This document shows, in pieces, positions 35,633-45,021 of a DNA stretch of 64,000 nucleotides. This DNA comes from Nitrogeniibacter aestuarii (lineage in GTDB: Bacteria > Pseudomonadota > Gammaproteobacteria > Burkholderiales > Rhodocyclaceae): positions 1,364,001-1,428,000 of the forward strand of contig NZ_CP071321.1 in assembly GCF_017309585.1 (NCBI RefSeq). The letters run 5' to 3'. The notes under the pieces were generated by a model. It made no database searches, was not told the DNA's origin, and saw nothing but the letters and a program-made list of their open reading frames with translations. The position numbers and the translations under genes were made by a program. How positions within the stretch are numbered: position 1 is the stretch's first letter; the number at the start of each line of letters is the position of its first letter.

Positions 35633-35850
35633 CGCGTGTCTCCTCTCAAATATTGTTGAAAGCCAGTCTTCCGGACCGACCGATGCCGGTTGTCAGAATG
35701 ACCCCTGACGCCCGCCACCGGACCGTGTGCTTTGGTTTTGACGCACGCCGCACGCTGCCGGAAGAGGTTGGGCAAGGGCAGTATCGAGAAGAAAACTTAC
35801 AGAAACCTTAAAGATCTTTATGTGTCGATAAAATGGCTTGAAATGCGCAT
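35633..35850. other. Intergenic region between two DUF4212 genes
   Basis: 218 bases without a gene. It must carry the promoter of the symporter operon on the minus strand. The left part is GC-rich; the right part (35795-35850) is AT-rich and holds a perfect 12-base palindrome, TAAAGATCTTTA, at 35809-35820. No terminator with a T-run was found for the upstream lrgAB-DUF4212 unit, so read-through into the symporter genes is possible. Confidence 0.5.
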
Positions 35851-36147
35851 TTAATCGTCGCTGAATGGCCCTCGGGCCTGAGACAGCGGGGGTGAAGCCT
35901 CTTGCTGATAGCGGCGGTCGAGCTGCTCCATGCGACGTACATAGATGGCGATGATGACCAGAAAGGCGACGAGCGCGCCCTGCGCGAAGAGGTAGAAGCC
36001 CAATGGAAAGCCGAACACTTCAAAGCGGTTGAGGTCGGCGGCAAAGTAGCCGCCGACGAACGTCACCGCAAACCACACGCACAGCAGGGTGAGGGTCAGT
36101 TGCAGGTTCTTGCGCCAGTAGCGGGCTTGGGCAGGCGTGGGGTCCAT
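35851..36147 (-). CDS. Second, stand-alone DUF4212 protein
   Basis: A 98-residue two-helix membrane protein. It shares YWRKNLQLT, FGFPLGFYLFAQGALVAFLVIIAIYV and the LDRR end of helix 2 with the symporter small subunit next door, so it belongs to DUF4212. It also carries an extra proline- and serine-containing tail. It sits 58 bases after lrgB on the same strand and has no large subunit directly downstream (218-base gap to the other small subunit). It could pair with the same large subunit, with LrgAB, or with a distant transporter. Confidence 0.82.
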   Translation of the reverse strand: MDPTPAQARYWRKNLQLTLTLLCVWFAVTFVGGYFAADLNRFEVFGFPLGFYLFAQGALVAFLVIIAIYVRRMEQLDRRYQQEASPPLSQARGPFSDD

Positions 36148-36205
36148 GGTCGAGGGCGTCCTCCAGCGCGCAGTATGGGGCAGGCGGCCGCGGGCGGGCA
36201 AACCG

Positions 36206-36943
36206 TCAGTGACTGATCCAGTGCTTGAGCATGGGTACCAGCCAGGGGGCGAGGACGGCGGTCAGCAGACCATTGGCGGCCATGGCCAGGGCGGCGAATG
36301 CGCCGGCTTCGGGGCTGAGCTGAAAGGCGCGTGCCGTTCCGATGCCGTGGGCGGCAATGCCGATGGCAAATCCCTGTGCGGAGCGATCCTGAATGCGCAT
36401 GAGGCGAAACAGGCCTTGGGCGGTCATGGCGCCCAGGATGCCGGTGGCAATCACCAGTGCGGCTGTCAGCGATGGCAGGCCACCGAGGGCCTCGGCAACC
36501 GCCATGGCAATCGGGGTCGTAACGCTTTTGGGGGCCAGGGAGATCAGGGTTCTTTCATCGGCGCCCAGCCAGGCGCCCACAATCCACGCGGAAGTGATGG
36601 CCACCGTACAGCCGAGCAGCAAGGTGACGCCCAGCGGCAGCGCCATGGCGCGCATGCGGTTGAATTGTCGGTAGAGCGGGATGGCGAGGGCGACGGTGGC
36701 CGGGCCAAGCAGGAAGTGCACGAACTGTGCACCATCGAAGTAACGCGGGTAGGGCGTGTCGGTCAGGGTGAGCACCAGCACCAGCAAGGCCACCGCCATG
36801 AGGACCGGATTGGCCAGCGGATGGCCCCTTAGGCGTTGGTGGATGCGCCAGGCGATGCCATAGGCCACGAGTGTCATGGTGAGACCGAGCAGGGGGCGGG
36901 TCGACAGATAGACCCATAGACCGGTAATGCTCTGCTCATTCAT
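36206..36943 (-). CDS. CidB/LrgB-family membrane protein
   Basis: A 245-residue polytopic protein. The LLGPATVALAIPLYRQ, SLAPKSVTTPIAMAVAEALGG and GIAAHGIGTARAF blocks are typical of LrgB. LrgAB complexes control murein hydrolase release or export small metabolites such as pyruvate or glycolate in other organisms. The gene overlaps the end of the LrgA gene by 8 bases, so both are made together. Confidence 0.92.
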   Translation of the reverse strand: MNEQSITGLWVYLSTRPLLGLTMTLVAYGIAWRIHQRLRGHPLANPVLMAVALLVLVLTLTDTPYPRYFDGAQFVHFLLGPATVALAIPLYRQFNRMRAMALPLGVTLLLGCTVAITSAWIVGAWLGADERTLISLAPKSVTTPIAMAVAEALGGLPSLTAALVIATGILGAMTAQGLFRLMRIQDRSAQGFAIGIAAHGIGTARAFQLSPEAGAFAALAMAANGLLTAVLAPWLVPMLKHWISH

Positions 36944-37289
36944 CGGATGCGGCCCGGCGTTTGACGAACAGTTGCAGACACAGGGCCGAGACGGCGATGG
37001 TCAGTACAGTACTGACCAGAAGTGCGGCGGCCAGCGGTAACCACTCGCTCTCGAGTCGTTCGGCGTGCAACATGATGCCGGTGCCTGCGGGGACGAACAG
37101 CAGGGAAAGGTGGCTCAGCAAGCCGTTGGCCGTGCCCTCGAGCGAATCGTCCGGTCCGCCGCGCAGCACCAGCGTGAGAAACAGCAAGCCCATACCGATG
37201 ACCGGGCCTGGCACCGGCCAGTCGGCCAGGCGGGTGATCACCTCGCCGATGAGCTGAAAGACCAGCAGTATGGTCAGGGCGTTGAGCAC
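36936..37289 (-). CDS. CidA/LrgA-family holin-like protein
   Basis: A 117-residue protein with four membrane segments. The LPVPGPVIGMGLLF-type segment (here DWPVPGPVIGMGLLFL) and SLLFVPAGTGIM are diagnostic. Partner of the overlapping LrgB gene. It starts 10 bases after the nucleoside-recognition-domain gene, so the three form an operon. Confidence 0.92.
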   Translation of the reverse strand: MLNALTILLVFQLIGEVITRLADWPVPGPVIGMGLLFLTLVLRGGPDDSLEGTANGLLSHLSLLFVPAGTGIMLHAERLESEWLPLAAALLVSTVLTIAVSALCLQLFVKRRAASDE

Positions 37290-37299
37290 GAGCGCCTCC

Positions 37300-38238
37300 T
37301 CAGAAAAGCATCACGTGGGCCAGTGTGCGCACGGCGACGCCCACGCAGGCCGCCATGAGGGCAACCTTCCAGACCGACGCCACCCGCTTGCCCGCCGATA
37401 TCAGCACAGCGATGCCCGGAATGTCCAGCGGATGGAGGAGGAAGCCGATACTGGCATTGAGCGTGGCAACCGAGGCACTGCCATCGCGCAGCATTTCGCC
37501 CATCACGCCCATCATGGCAGTGCCGCCACCGAGGTACTTGGTGAGCGTCGGTAGCACCATGGCTGGGTCGATGCCCAGCGGCGTCAACAAGGGTGCGATC
37601 AACGCGGTCAAGGCAGTGATCGCGCCGCTGTTGCGCAGGGCCGCGACGGTGACCAGCGCGAGGACCAGCATCGGAATGGCGCCGATGGTGATCTTGAAGG
37701 CCTCGGCGCCAGCCCGATTGATGACGTCGAGCACACCTTTGGCATCCTCGGCGACTGGATGTTTCAGCGTTTCATCCACGTTGCCTTCCCGATTCGACAG
37801 GTGTCGGCCGAACACGTGGTAGCTGGCGGTGGCCGCGACGAGCCCGCCGATGAGCGAGAAGAGCATGGTGGTGCCAAGCGACAAGCCCATCGTCGACATG
37901 GGCAGCACGACATTGGCCTGTGCCATGGCCATCACCATGGCCAGCGTCGCGGCAATGTGCCGGTCGGAGGCGCCGCGCTGCTCCATCATTGCCAGCGTGG
38001 CGACCGGTGCGGCAAAGCTGACGAAGCTGATCTGCATGGCCGCGAAAACGCCGAGGCCGGTCAGCCCCAACGGCCGCAGGAGCGGGGCCAGCAGGATGAC
38101 GAGTTTATCCAGCACGCCCTTGGCCTCGAGCAGGCGCATCAAGGCCAGCATCACGACCATGACCGGTAGCAGGATGAAGAGTGCAAGTTCGACGCCGGAG
38201 CGACCTGCGCGCAGGACGATATCGAGGAATTCAACCAT
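37300..38238 (-). CDS. Nucleoside recognition (Gate) domain membrane protein
   Basis: A 312-residue polytopic protein with two halves separated by a hydrophilic loop (about 145-175). Each half has a Gate-domain-like segment (about 15-100 and 185-290), as in SpmA/SpmB and YjiH-type proteins. Substrate and role are unknown. It leads the lrgA-lrgB-DUF4212 run on the minus strand. The shared operon suggests a joint role in moving small metabolites, which is inference. Confidence 0.8.
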   Translation of the reverse strand: MVEFLDIVLRAGRSGVELALFILLPVMVVMLALMRLLEAKGVLDKLVILLAPLLRPLGLTGLGVFAAMQISFVSFAAPVATLAMMEQRGASDRHIAATLAMVMAMAQANVVLPMSTMGLSLGTTMLFSLIGGLVAATASYHVFGRHLSNREGNVDETLKHPVAEDAKGVLDVINRAGAEAFKITIGAIPMLVLALVTVAALRNSGAITALTALIAPLLTPLGIDPAMVLPTLTKYLGGGTAMMGVMGEMLRDGSASVATLNASIGFLLHPLDIPGIAVLISAGKRVASVWKVALMAACVGVAVRTLAHVMLF

Positions 38239-38337
38239 CGGAGGGCCAATGCACGGCAGCGTGCGTTGTGGTTTCTCGTCGGGAGCGCGTCAGTGCGCCC
38301 CGATCAGCCAGCCGATTTTACGTGATGTTGCAGCGCG

Positions 38338-40602
38338 TCAGGCGGGCTCGGCCCGCTTGAGCACATCGTCGGCGTCGGTCAGAAGCCATTGCTCGAGCTC
38401 GGGTAGGGGCATCGGTCGGGCGATGAGGTAGCCCTGAATCTCGTCGCAGCCAAGAGCACGAAGGCGTGCGAGCTGGGCGCGCGTCTCCACCCCTTCGGCC
38501 AGGACTTTCATGCCAAGATGCTTGCCGAGCGGGACGATCATTTCAGTGACACGGCCCGATGAGCCGTCGTCGAGCGTGCACACAAAAGCGCGGTCGATCT
38601 TGAGACGGTCCACGGCGAGGCGATCCAGGTAGGAAAGTGATGAGAAGCCGGTGCCGAAATCGTCGATGGCCACCGCGATCCCGCGTGAGCGAATCGACCT
38701 GACCAGACCCGCGACCTGGTCAAGGCCGAGCGCAGCCGCCGATTCCGTGATCTCCAGTTCCAGGTACGTGGGGTCGACGCCGCTATCGGTCAACGCCTGG
38801 TCGAGTACGGCGAGGAAATTGGGCTGACGCAGTTGCACGGTTGAAACATTCACAGCCACCGTCAGTCCGGCATGGCCGTTACGGTGCAGATGATTGATTG
38901 CCTCCAGCGCGTTTCTCAGAACCCATTCGCCCAGATTGACGATAAGCGAGGAGTGCTCTGCGATCGGGATGAAATCGGACGGAGGCACGAATTGTCCGTC
39001 TGGAAGACGCCAACGCACCAGCGTTTCAAATCCGGTCAGACTGCCGGAGCCGAGGCAATACTGAGGCTGAAAGACGGTGAACAGCTGGTCCCCGGAGAGC
39101 AGGGCACGCTGCAAGTCGCTGAGCATGCGGCTGCGGGCGCGCGTCTCGTTGGCAATGGCTTCAGAGTAGTAGGCACTCTGACCCATGCCTGACGACTTGG
39201 CACGCTTGAGGGCGATGTAGGCGTTCTGGATGCCGTCGGAGCCGTCACCCTGGACATCGCCCAGGTGCACGACACCAATGGACGTGGACAGCGGGTGTTC
39301 GACCCGGTCGATACTGAAGGGCGCGGCAAAGACGCGGTGAATGGCCTCAGGCGTCAGGCTTTCGCGACGCCCCAGTATGCCGAACACATCACCCGCGACG
39401 CGCGCGATGAAACAATGCGGGAAAAAGGCGCGCAGGCGCTCGGCGATGGCGCGCAGCAGGCTGTCGCCATAGTGATGGCCGAAGATGTCGTTGATGGAGG
39501 AAAACTGGTCCACGTCGATGATGGCCAGCCCCTGATGGCCACAATCCGGACCGCCGAGTGCGTTGTCCAGCTCCCGGAGCATGGCCACGCGATTGGGCAG
39601 GCGCACCAGGCGGTCGAAGAAGGCCTGCTCGCGTAAAGCGGAGACCAGTTCGATGTTGTTGGCACACAGCGCGATATTGGTGCAGAAAACCTCGAGCAGG
39701 TGCTGGTCGACGGCAGCAATGGCCTTGCTTGAATCGATGAACGCCGCGTACTTGTGCCCTTCGCGGGACTCGAAGTAGAGCGTGACGTTGTTGCTCCCCC
39801 ACTGGCTCCGATGTTCGGTCAGGCTGGTGGTCAGTGCGGCCGAAATCTCGGGCGCCGAGATGCGGTTCAGGTCCTGATCGATGAAATGACAATACTTGCC
39901 CGCGGCCGCAATGACCTTGAGCTGCTCGGCGGCGTGCTCGGGCGAGTCGGACGGTATCCGGCTCGCGCAGACGAGCCCCTCGGGCGTAACCCCAAGCAGC
40001 CCGGCAATCTGAGTGATCACGCCCTCGGCAAAGCTCTTGAGCCCCGGTTTCGTGATGAATTCATTGCTGGCGGCAATGATTTTCTCCAGCCCCAGTCGGC
40101 TGGCGTCCAGACGTTTGAGCTGATCGTACGAGCGTAACGCTGCCGTAAGCGTGGTGAAGAGCTTGTTTCGGGTCAGCTCGTTCTTGGTCTTGTAGTCATT
40201 GATATCGAAGCTGCTGATCGCATCCATCTCCGGGGCCTGGCCCGGCTGGCCCGTGCGCAAGACAATACGCAGATTGACGAGTTTCAACTCGGTGCGCACG
40301 ACCCGAATGATCTGCAGACCGGCATCAGGGGTTTCCATGACCACATCGAGCAACATGACCGCGATGTCGTCGTCCGCGCGAAGCTTTTCGAGGGCCTCGG
40401 CGCCGGAATAGGCATGCAGAAACTCGATCGGGCGGTTGAGGATGGTGATGTCGCGCAGGGCGAAAGTGGTGGTCTCGTGAACGTCGGCGTCATCGTCCAC
40501 AATCAGCACGCGCCATGGCGGGAGCATGGCGATGGTTTGCCCACTGCCGGCTGCCGATTCCTCTTCATCCAGAAACACCAGACGGTCGTCTGTGTCGGTC
40601 AT
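38338..40602 (-). CDS. Response regulator with DUF3369, degenerate GGDEF and EAL domains
   Basis: A 754-residue cytosolic protein. A receiver domain (about 30-155) has the phosphoacceptor Asp86 in AVMLLDVVME and the acidic pocket DDD at 36-38. DUF3369 follows (about 170-330). The GGDEF domain (about 345-490) reads AGDVF instead of GGDEF, so it is probably inactive or only GTP-binding. The EAL domain (about 505-745) reads ETL but keeps NVST, ELEITE, DDFGTGFSS and AEGVET residues needed for phosphodiesterase activity. No cognate kinase is adjacent. GGGGAGAG lies before the ATG at 40602. Confidence 0.9.
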   Translation of the reverse strand: MTDTDDRLVFLDEEESAAGSGQTIAMLPPWRVLIVDDDADVHETTTFALRDITILNRPIEFLHAYSGAEALEKLRADDDIAVMLLDVVMETPDAGLQIIRVVRTELKLVNLRIVLRTGQPGQAPEMDAISSFDINDYKTKNELTRNKLFTTLTAALRSYDQLKRLDASRLGLEKIIAASNEFITKPGLKSFAEGVITQIAGLLGVTPEGLVCASRIPSDSPEHAAEQLKVIAAAGKYCHFIDQDLNRISAPEISAALTTSLTEHRSQWGSNNVTLYFESREGHKYAAFIDSSKAIAAVDQHLLEVFCTNIALCANNIELVSALREQAFFDRLVRLPNRVAMLRELDNALGGPDCGHQGLAIIDVDQFSSINDIFGHHYGDSLLRAIAERLRAFFPHCFIARVAGDVFGILGRRESLTPEAIHRVFAAPFSIDRVEHPLSTSIGVVHLGDVQGDGSDGIQNAYIALKRAKSSGMGQSAYYSEAIANETRARSRMLSDLQRALLSGDQLFTVFQPQYCLGSGSLTGFETLVRWRLPDGQFVPPSDFIPIAEHSSLIVNLGEWVLRNALEAINHLHRNGHAGLTVAVNVSTVQLRQPNFLAVLDQALTDSGVDPTYLELEITESAAALGLDQVAGLVRSIRSRGIAVAIDDFGTGFSSLSYLDRLAVDRLKIDRAFVCTLDDGSSGRVTEMIVPLGKHLGMKVLAEGVETRAQLARLRALGCDEIQGYLIARPMPLPELEQWLLTDADDVLKRAEPA

Positions 40603-40705
40603 GCTGACGCTCTCCCCGCTAACCTATTTATCCGCTCTTTTCTGGTAACGGACCGATGGCAGTGGACTTAAGGCGTTCATGCTTTTTGGGCAGAGATGCA
40701 AGGTG

Positions 40706-40738
40706 AAAAAAAGAGCCGCTCGAAAGCGGCTCTTTTTT
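40706..40738. terminator. Terminator after pilY1
   Basis: AGAGCCGCT and AGCGGCTCT form a 9-bp stem with a 4-base loop, flanked by A-rich sequence on the left and T6 on the right. It ends the minus-strand pilin operon and is symmetric enough to work in both directions. Confidence 0.9.
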
Positions 40739-40757
40739 CTTCAGTGATTAGACAGTC

Positions 40758-43700
40758 TTACTGGGAGACCTCAGGCAGTTCCCGCCAGGAGACGCGCTCG
40801 GGTGTGCCGCCTCCGGGAGGCGTCGGGACATCGCTATTGAGGGTTTCACCCGCTGAGGTACGCGTTGTTGCGCGAACCTGACCACTCGTCGTGCGGAAAA
40901 GCACTGGGCGAGAAAGCAGTGCATTTGCTTGGAATTCGGCGACAACGGTAGCACCAGGAACCAGTGAGCCCGTGGCGATGTCCAGGTAGAACTGATGACC
41001 GGAGCCACCGGGTTCGCACGGGTCCGAGTTAGGGATGTTGGTGTTGAAGACCAGCGTGGTAAACGCGATCGCCGGGTCCGTGTTCACTCGCTCACCGGTC
41101 AGGTTGAGGTCCAGGTACCATCCCCGCTTGGTATTCAAGTCGACGGTTTGCGGATTCACGATGGTCCGAGTCCCGTTGGAGAGCGTACTGAGCGTCTGCC
41201 CGACGAGTTCTCCGCGTACGGCGATTTCACTAAGGCTGTCATCATCGTAAAGCCCGTACATGGTCTGGGTCTGGGCGGCATGGGAATTTGATGTGCCCGT
41301 GCCCGGAATGTCGCTGAGTCCGAGATACTGGCCGGTGCCCACATAGATCATCCGCTTGGAATCGCTGGCCGTACCCACCACGCTGAGCTTGGGGGCCGTG
41401 GTGATGGGTTGGGGGTTGCCTGAACTATCCTTCAAGGCGGCCAAACGAGTCACGCTCCACTGGCTGCTGTTATTGGCTGACAGGTCGAAGCGCCACAGGT
41501 TGCCGAGGAGATCGCCGCCGTAGATCTGTGAAGCCGTGACATCAATGGTAGCGTCGTACGCGAAGGCAGTCAGTTGGGCAAGACCGCTCGGGTTGGCCGC
41601 CGTACCCACTCCTGTATCAATGGCCTCGATCACCTCGCCCGTGCGCGCATTGAGCACGAACAGGTAGCCATGTCCGTTCCCACCCGTGGAAGTCCCGTTG
41701 TTGTACCCAGAGGAGACGACGACCACCCATTCGCCGTCAGCTTTCAGGATGATCGGCCGACCGAAACTGTAGCCCACGTTGTCCGCATAAAGCGCCGAAG
41801 TGGACGCATTCGGAAACTCCCAAAGGACTCGGGTGGCTGCATCTGCTTCGTCGTCGGGCGTGGGGTCGGTCACATCCAGCGCATAGAAGCCGCGCCCACC
41901 CTTACCCAGGCCGCCCACAAGAATCGTGCGCCAGTCGGTTCCGTTTCCGTTGTTGCCTCCGGTGTCTTCAAAATCCACATCGCCCGTGGTCATTAACCCA
42001 TCCACATGATATTCATGCGTCAGGCCGCCGACGTTTGTGAGGTGGTTGAGATCGTCCAGCGCCTGGCTGGGGATATAGGCCCACAGCTCTGCGCCGGTCA
42101 GCGCATCGAACGCGTGCACCATGCCGTCGTTGCTACCGACGAAGATCACCCGTTCCCGGTTCGCATTGGCGGATTTGAAGGTCTCATAATCCGTGTACTC
42201 ATTTCCGGAGTAGTCGGCCTCAGGTGGGTTGAGCAGGACCGGCTCTGCGTTGACCATGTCGCCGAGCAGGCTGTTACGGGTTCGATAGACCGTTCCCTCA
42301 AGGCTTCTGTCGCCGCGCAGGTAATTGATGACTGCGGCCCCATCCAGGTTGGTCAGTGACGTGTTGAGTGACGTTTGCTGTGCATTGTTGACCGTGCTCG
42401 ATGTGCTCGAGCCCACTGGCTGAAACTGCACACCAGTGTTGGTGGCAGTGTCATAGGTGACGATGTAGCGCGTGTCCGGCGCACGCTGCGTGAGCTGCTC
42501 CCCGGCGGAGCCTGCGGCCCAGACCACGTCCGGAAGGATGTTGCCGGTTGCGGGGTCTACCTTCTCGGCGAAGAGGTCGCCAGTCCAGCCGCCAGACTCG
42601 TACTCGGTGCTGAATATCAGGTTGAGTGCATTGCTGGCAAGATTGACGTCGGTCACGGCAACGGCCGCTGCGGCAGACGTCTGAGCCACGATGGCGTCGA
42701 GGGTACGCGTGAGCTCTTCAGCAAACACGTCGGGCTCTGCAGCACTGAAGAAGCCGCCGCGACTGTTGATGGCCGCATGCGCAAAATCGTCCAGTTTTTC
42801 CGGATTGCCGTTGGCCGGATTCGGCCAGTTGATGGTAGTCGGGTCGCCAGCCAAGGCTTGGTCGATCAGGTCGCTGCTCACCGATCCCGTCACGCCAAGG
42901 CCGATGTTGTACATGGCGACGTGTTGCCAGAACGCGGGATCCGTGTCGCGCGGCTTGACGTCGTTCTTCATCGTCGCGTCGGTGCGCAAATCGTTCTTCC
43001 AGTAATACATGGCGACGTCAGCCAGTGTATTTTGGAAGGAGTCGGAGTAGGGCGATCCGGGCGTATAGGTATAGTCAGGTAGGCCATTGGCCGAGCTGAT
43101 GGCCCCCGAGGTGGTGGATGTGGAGCCGGCTGTACCATCGGTGTTTGCACGTGCAAGTGCGGTGCGGGCTTCGTTGGCCGTACCTTCGGACCAGTAGCCG
43201 TCGGACATCAGCACGTGGAAGTTGGGCCGGCACGAGAACTGAGTGCCGGTGGTGAGCCCCGGGAATTCACCATAGGGTCCCGCGTTGTCGCTACGCATGA
43301 AATACTGGCCCACGTCGTCTGCTGCGCGCCGCAGTGGCGTGGACAGTGTGGGGATCTGTGCGTTGTAGAGGCGATTGAAAAACGCATCACGGTCGGTGCC
43401 GGAGAACTTGCGAACGCCTAGTTCAATCGTGCCGGTGTCAACGCCGTCAATAGTATTTACGCCGGTATTGATCTGTCCGAAGCCGACCCGGATGTTTTCG
43501 TTCTGAGACGAAAATGCTGCGCCAATGCCCGCTCGGGCGGCCAGGCCACGCGATCGATAGTAGGTAAACCAGTTGGCGAAGTTCTGGATTTCCTCGGCAT
43601 AGGTGCACACAGATCCGGCACAGTCGGTTCTCTCGGCTGATTTCGGATACGTGCTGCCGCTCGTGATCACGACACGCTGAAAGTTGCCAACCGTATTGTT

Positions 43701-44396
43701 GGGATCCGCGAATCCACTCAGCCGCCCGGTGCCCAGGTAGCGGAAGTAAGTCGCGGGTTTGAAGCTGAAGTTCGTACTGAGGTAGTTCTGATACCCGCCG
43801 GAACTCGACGTGGAAACGAAAAATCCGGACAGGGAGAGTGTGCCCGTGAGATTCACGGTGCCCGCCACACTGCGAGTGGGGTGCAAAGGTGCGCTGGACG
43901 GAGTTGAATTGGGGTAGAACGTGCCGTCCGAACGTCGCCAGGGCAGGTAGCGGATGTTCGGGTTGTAGTACATAGGATTGCCCGCGGCCGAGCGAGCGTA
44001 TCGGGCAACCGGGTTGTTGATATTGAAATCCGGGATGAGATACTCGAAATACCACTGACTCCCAGTCCAGATCCAAGACCGGTAAAGGTCGCCCGTGTCG
44101 TTGTACGTGTTGCTGTTGCGGGGAGGGAACAGGTATTGGATGCCTGCAACCTGCCAGATGGTTGGGTAGTTGGGCACCTGAGCGTCGGCAAGCTGGAATT
44201 CCGGGCTGGCTTCAAACTGCATTGAGCCGGAGTCGTCCAGAGTGAACATGATGTTCGGTGAGACCGCGTTCATCACGTTGATCGGCGTGTCGGACAAGTC
44301 AGTCGCTGAGTAGGCCGCTGGAAGGTTGGCGGCGGCAAGCAGCGTGACGAACGTGCCACGTGTCAGGGCGCGCATGAGATTTCGTTTTGTGTTCAT
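40758..44396 (-). CDS. pilY1: Type IV pilus tip/assembly protein PilC/PilY1
   Basis: A 1212-residue secreted pilus-associated protein with an N-terminal signal peptide (about 1-30, ending AYSA). The first domain has a MIDAS-like DDSGSM at about residue 54, as in VWA-type PilY1 proteins. The C-terminal third (about 690-1180) is the PilY1 beta-propeller, with ERVIFVGSNDGMVHAFDALTGAELWAYIP and GGLGKGGRGFYALDVTDP. Such proteins cap or prime pili with minor pilins and aid adhesion and twitching. Sixteen bases after pilX; a terminator follows. Confidence 0.93.
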   Translation of the reverse strand: MNTKRNLMRALTRGTFVTLLAAANLPAAYSATDLSDTPINVMNAVSPNIMFTLDDSGSMQFEASPEFQLADAQVPNYPTIWQVAGIQYLFPPRNSNTYNDTGDLYRSWIWTGSQWYFEYLIPDFNINNPVARYARSAAGNPMYYNPNIRYLPWRRSDGTFYPNSTPSSAPLHPTRSVAGTVNLTGTLSLSGFFVSTSSSGGYQNYLSTNFSFKPATYFRYLGTGRLSGFADPNNTVGNFQRVVITSGSTYPKSAERTDCAGSVCTYAEEIQNFANWFTYYRSRGLAARAGIGAAFSSQNENIRVGFGQINTGVNTIDGVDTGTIELGVRKFSGTDRDAFFNRLYNAQIPTLSTPLRRAADDVGQYFMRSDNAGPYGEFPGLTTGTQFSCRPNFHVLMSDGYWSEGTANEARTALARANTDGTAGSTSTTSGAISSANGLPDYTYTPGSPYSDSFQNTLADVAMYYWKNDLRTDATMKNDVKPRDTDPAFWQHVAMYNIGLGVTGSVSSDLIDQALAGDPTTINWPNPANGNPEKLDDFAHAAINSRGGFFSAAEPDVFAEELTRTLDAIVAQTSAAAAVAVTDVNLASNALNLIFSTEYESGGWTGDLFAEKVDPATGNILPDVVWAAGSAGEQLTQRAPDTRYIVTYDTATNTGVQFQPVGSSTSSTVNNAQQTSLNTSLTNLDGAAVINYLRGDRSLEGTVYRTRNSLLGDMVNAEPVLLNPPEADYSGNEYTDYETFKSANANRERVIFVGSNDGMVHAFDALTGAELWAYIPSQALDDLNHLTNVGGLTHEYHVDGLMTTGDVDFEDTGGNNGNGTDWRTILVGGLGKGGRGFYALDVTDPTPDDEADAATRVLWEFPNASTSALYADNVGYSFGRPIILKADGEWVVVVSSGYNNGTSTGGNGHGYLFVLNARTGEVIEAIDTGVGTAANPSGLAQLTAFAYDATIDVTASQIYGGDLLGNLWRFDLSANNSSQWSVTRLAALKDSSGNPQPITTAPKLSVVGTASDSKRMIYVGTGQYLGLSDIPGTGTSNSHAAQTQTMYGLYDDDSLSEIAVRGELVGQTLSTLSNGTRTIVNPQTVDLNTKRGWYLDLNLTGERVNTDPAIAFTTLVFNTNIPNSDPCEPGGSGHQFYLDIATGSLVPGATVVAEFQANALLSRPVLFRTTSGQVRATTRTSAGETLNSDVPTPPGGGTPERVSWRELPEVSQ

Positions 44397-44412
44397 GGCA
44401 ATACTCCTTGCC

Positions 44413-45021
44413 TTACATCTTCACGATGGCTTGAACAAAGGTTTCGGTCGACTTGGGGCCGGTAACACGAACTGTCACGCGGTAGGCCACCGCGTTGGCT
44501 TCCGTCAGTTTCTTGCCGCCGACACTGAGGTCACCACCCTGTCGCCCATCGTTGAATGTTTCTGAAACACAGTCATCGATCGGATTGTCAATCGGGAGTC
44601 CAGCGGCCGGATCGCACATACGGTCGGCGACGTACTGAACCGAATAACCGCTCGGGATTGAGAGGCTGGCGATGGTGGCGACCGAAGACCAGTTGATTGT
44701 CAGCGGAACCCCCTTCGCGTCCGCAGCCTGCTGATTGGGGTAATAAGTGCAATCCCCGTTCGCTACGCTGCAACTGTTCGGCCAATAGTTCTCCTGCGAC
44801 GCTCCCAAAATGCTCGTGGTCATGTCCGTAATAGCGGTTTCGATGCCAATATCCGCGATATTCAAAGAGTTCTGTTTGAATGACAGGTTGCCCGCGATAG
44901 CGTTTGCATTTGAAATCGTTCGTGTCAGTGCCGCGGCGCCGATCATCATGGTCGCCAGAATAATCAAGGCAAGAATGAGCACGACGCCGCGCTGACGACG
45001 ATGCTTCAGATTCGTATTCAT
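44413..45021 (-). CDS. pilX: Minor pilin PilX
   Basis: A 202-residue prepilin-like protein. A short basic leader HRRQRGVVLILALIILATMM and one hydrophobic N-terminal helix match the PilX N-terminal domain; the usual Glu5 is absent, as is common in PilX. The rest is a periplasmic globular domain with several Cys. Its start overlaps the pilW stop by 4 bases. Confidence 0.9.
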   Translation of the reverse strand: MNTNLKHRRQRGVVLILALIILATMMIGAAALTRTISNANAIAGNLSFKQNSLNIADIGIETAITDMTTSILGASQENYWPNSCSVANGDCTYYPNQQAADAKGVPLTINWSSVATIASLSIPSGYSVQYVADRMCDPAAGLPIDNPIDDCVSETFNDGRQGGDLSVGGKKLTEANAVAYRVTVRVTGPKSTETFVQAIVKM

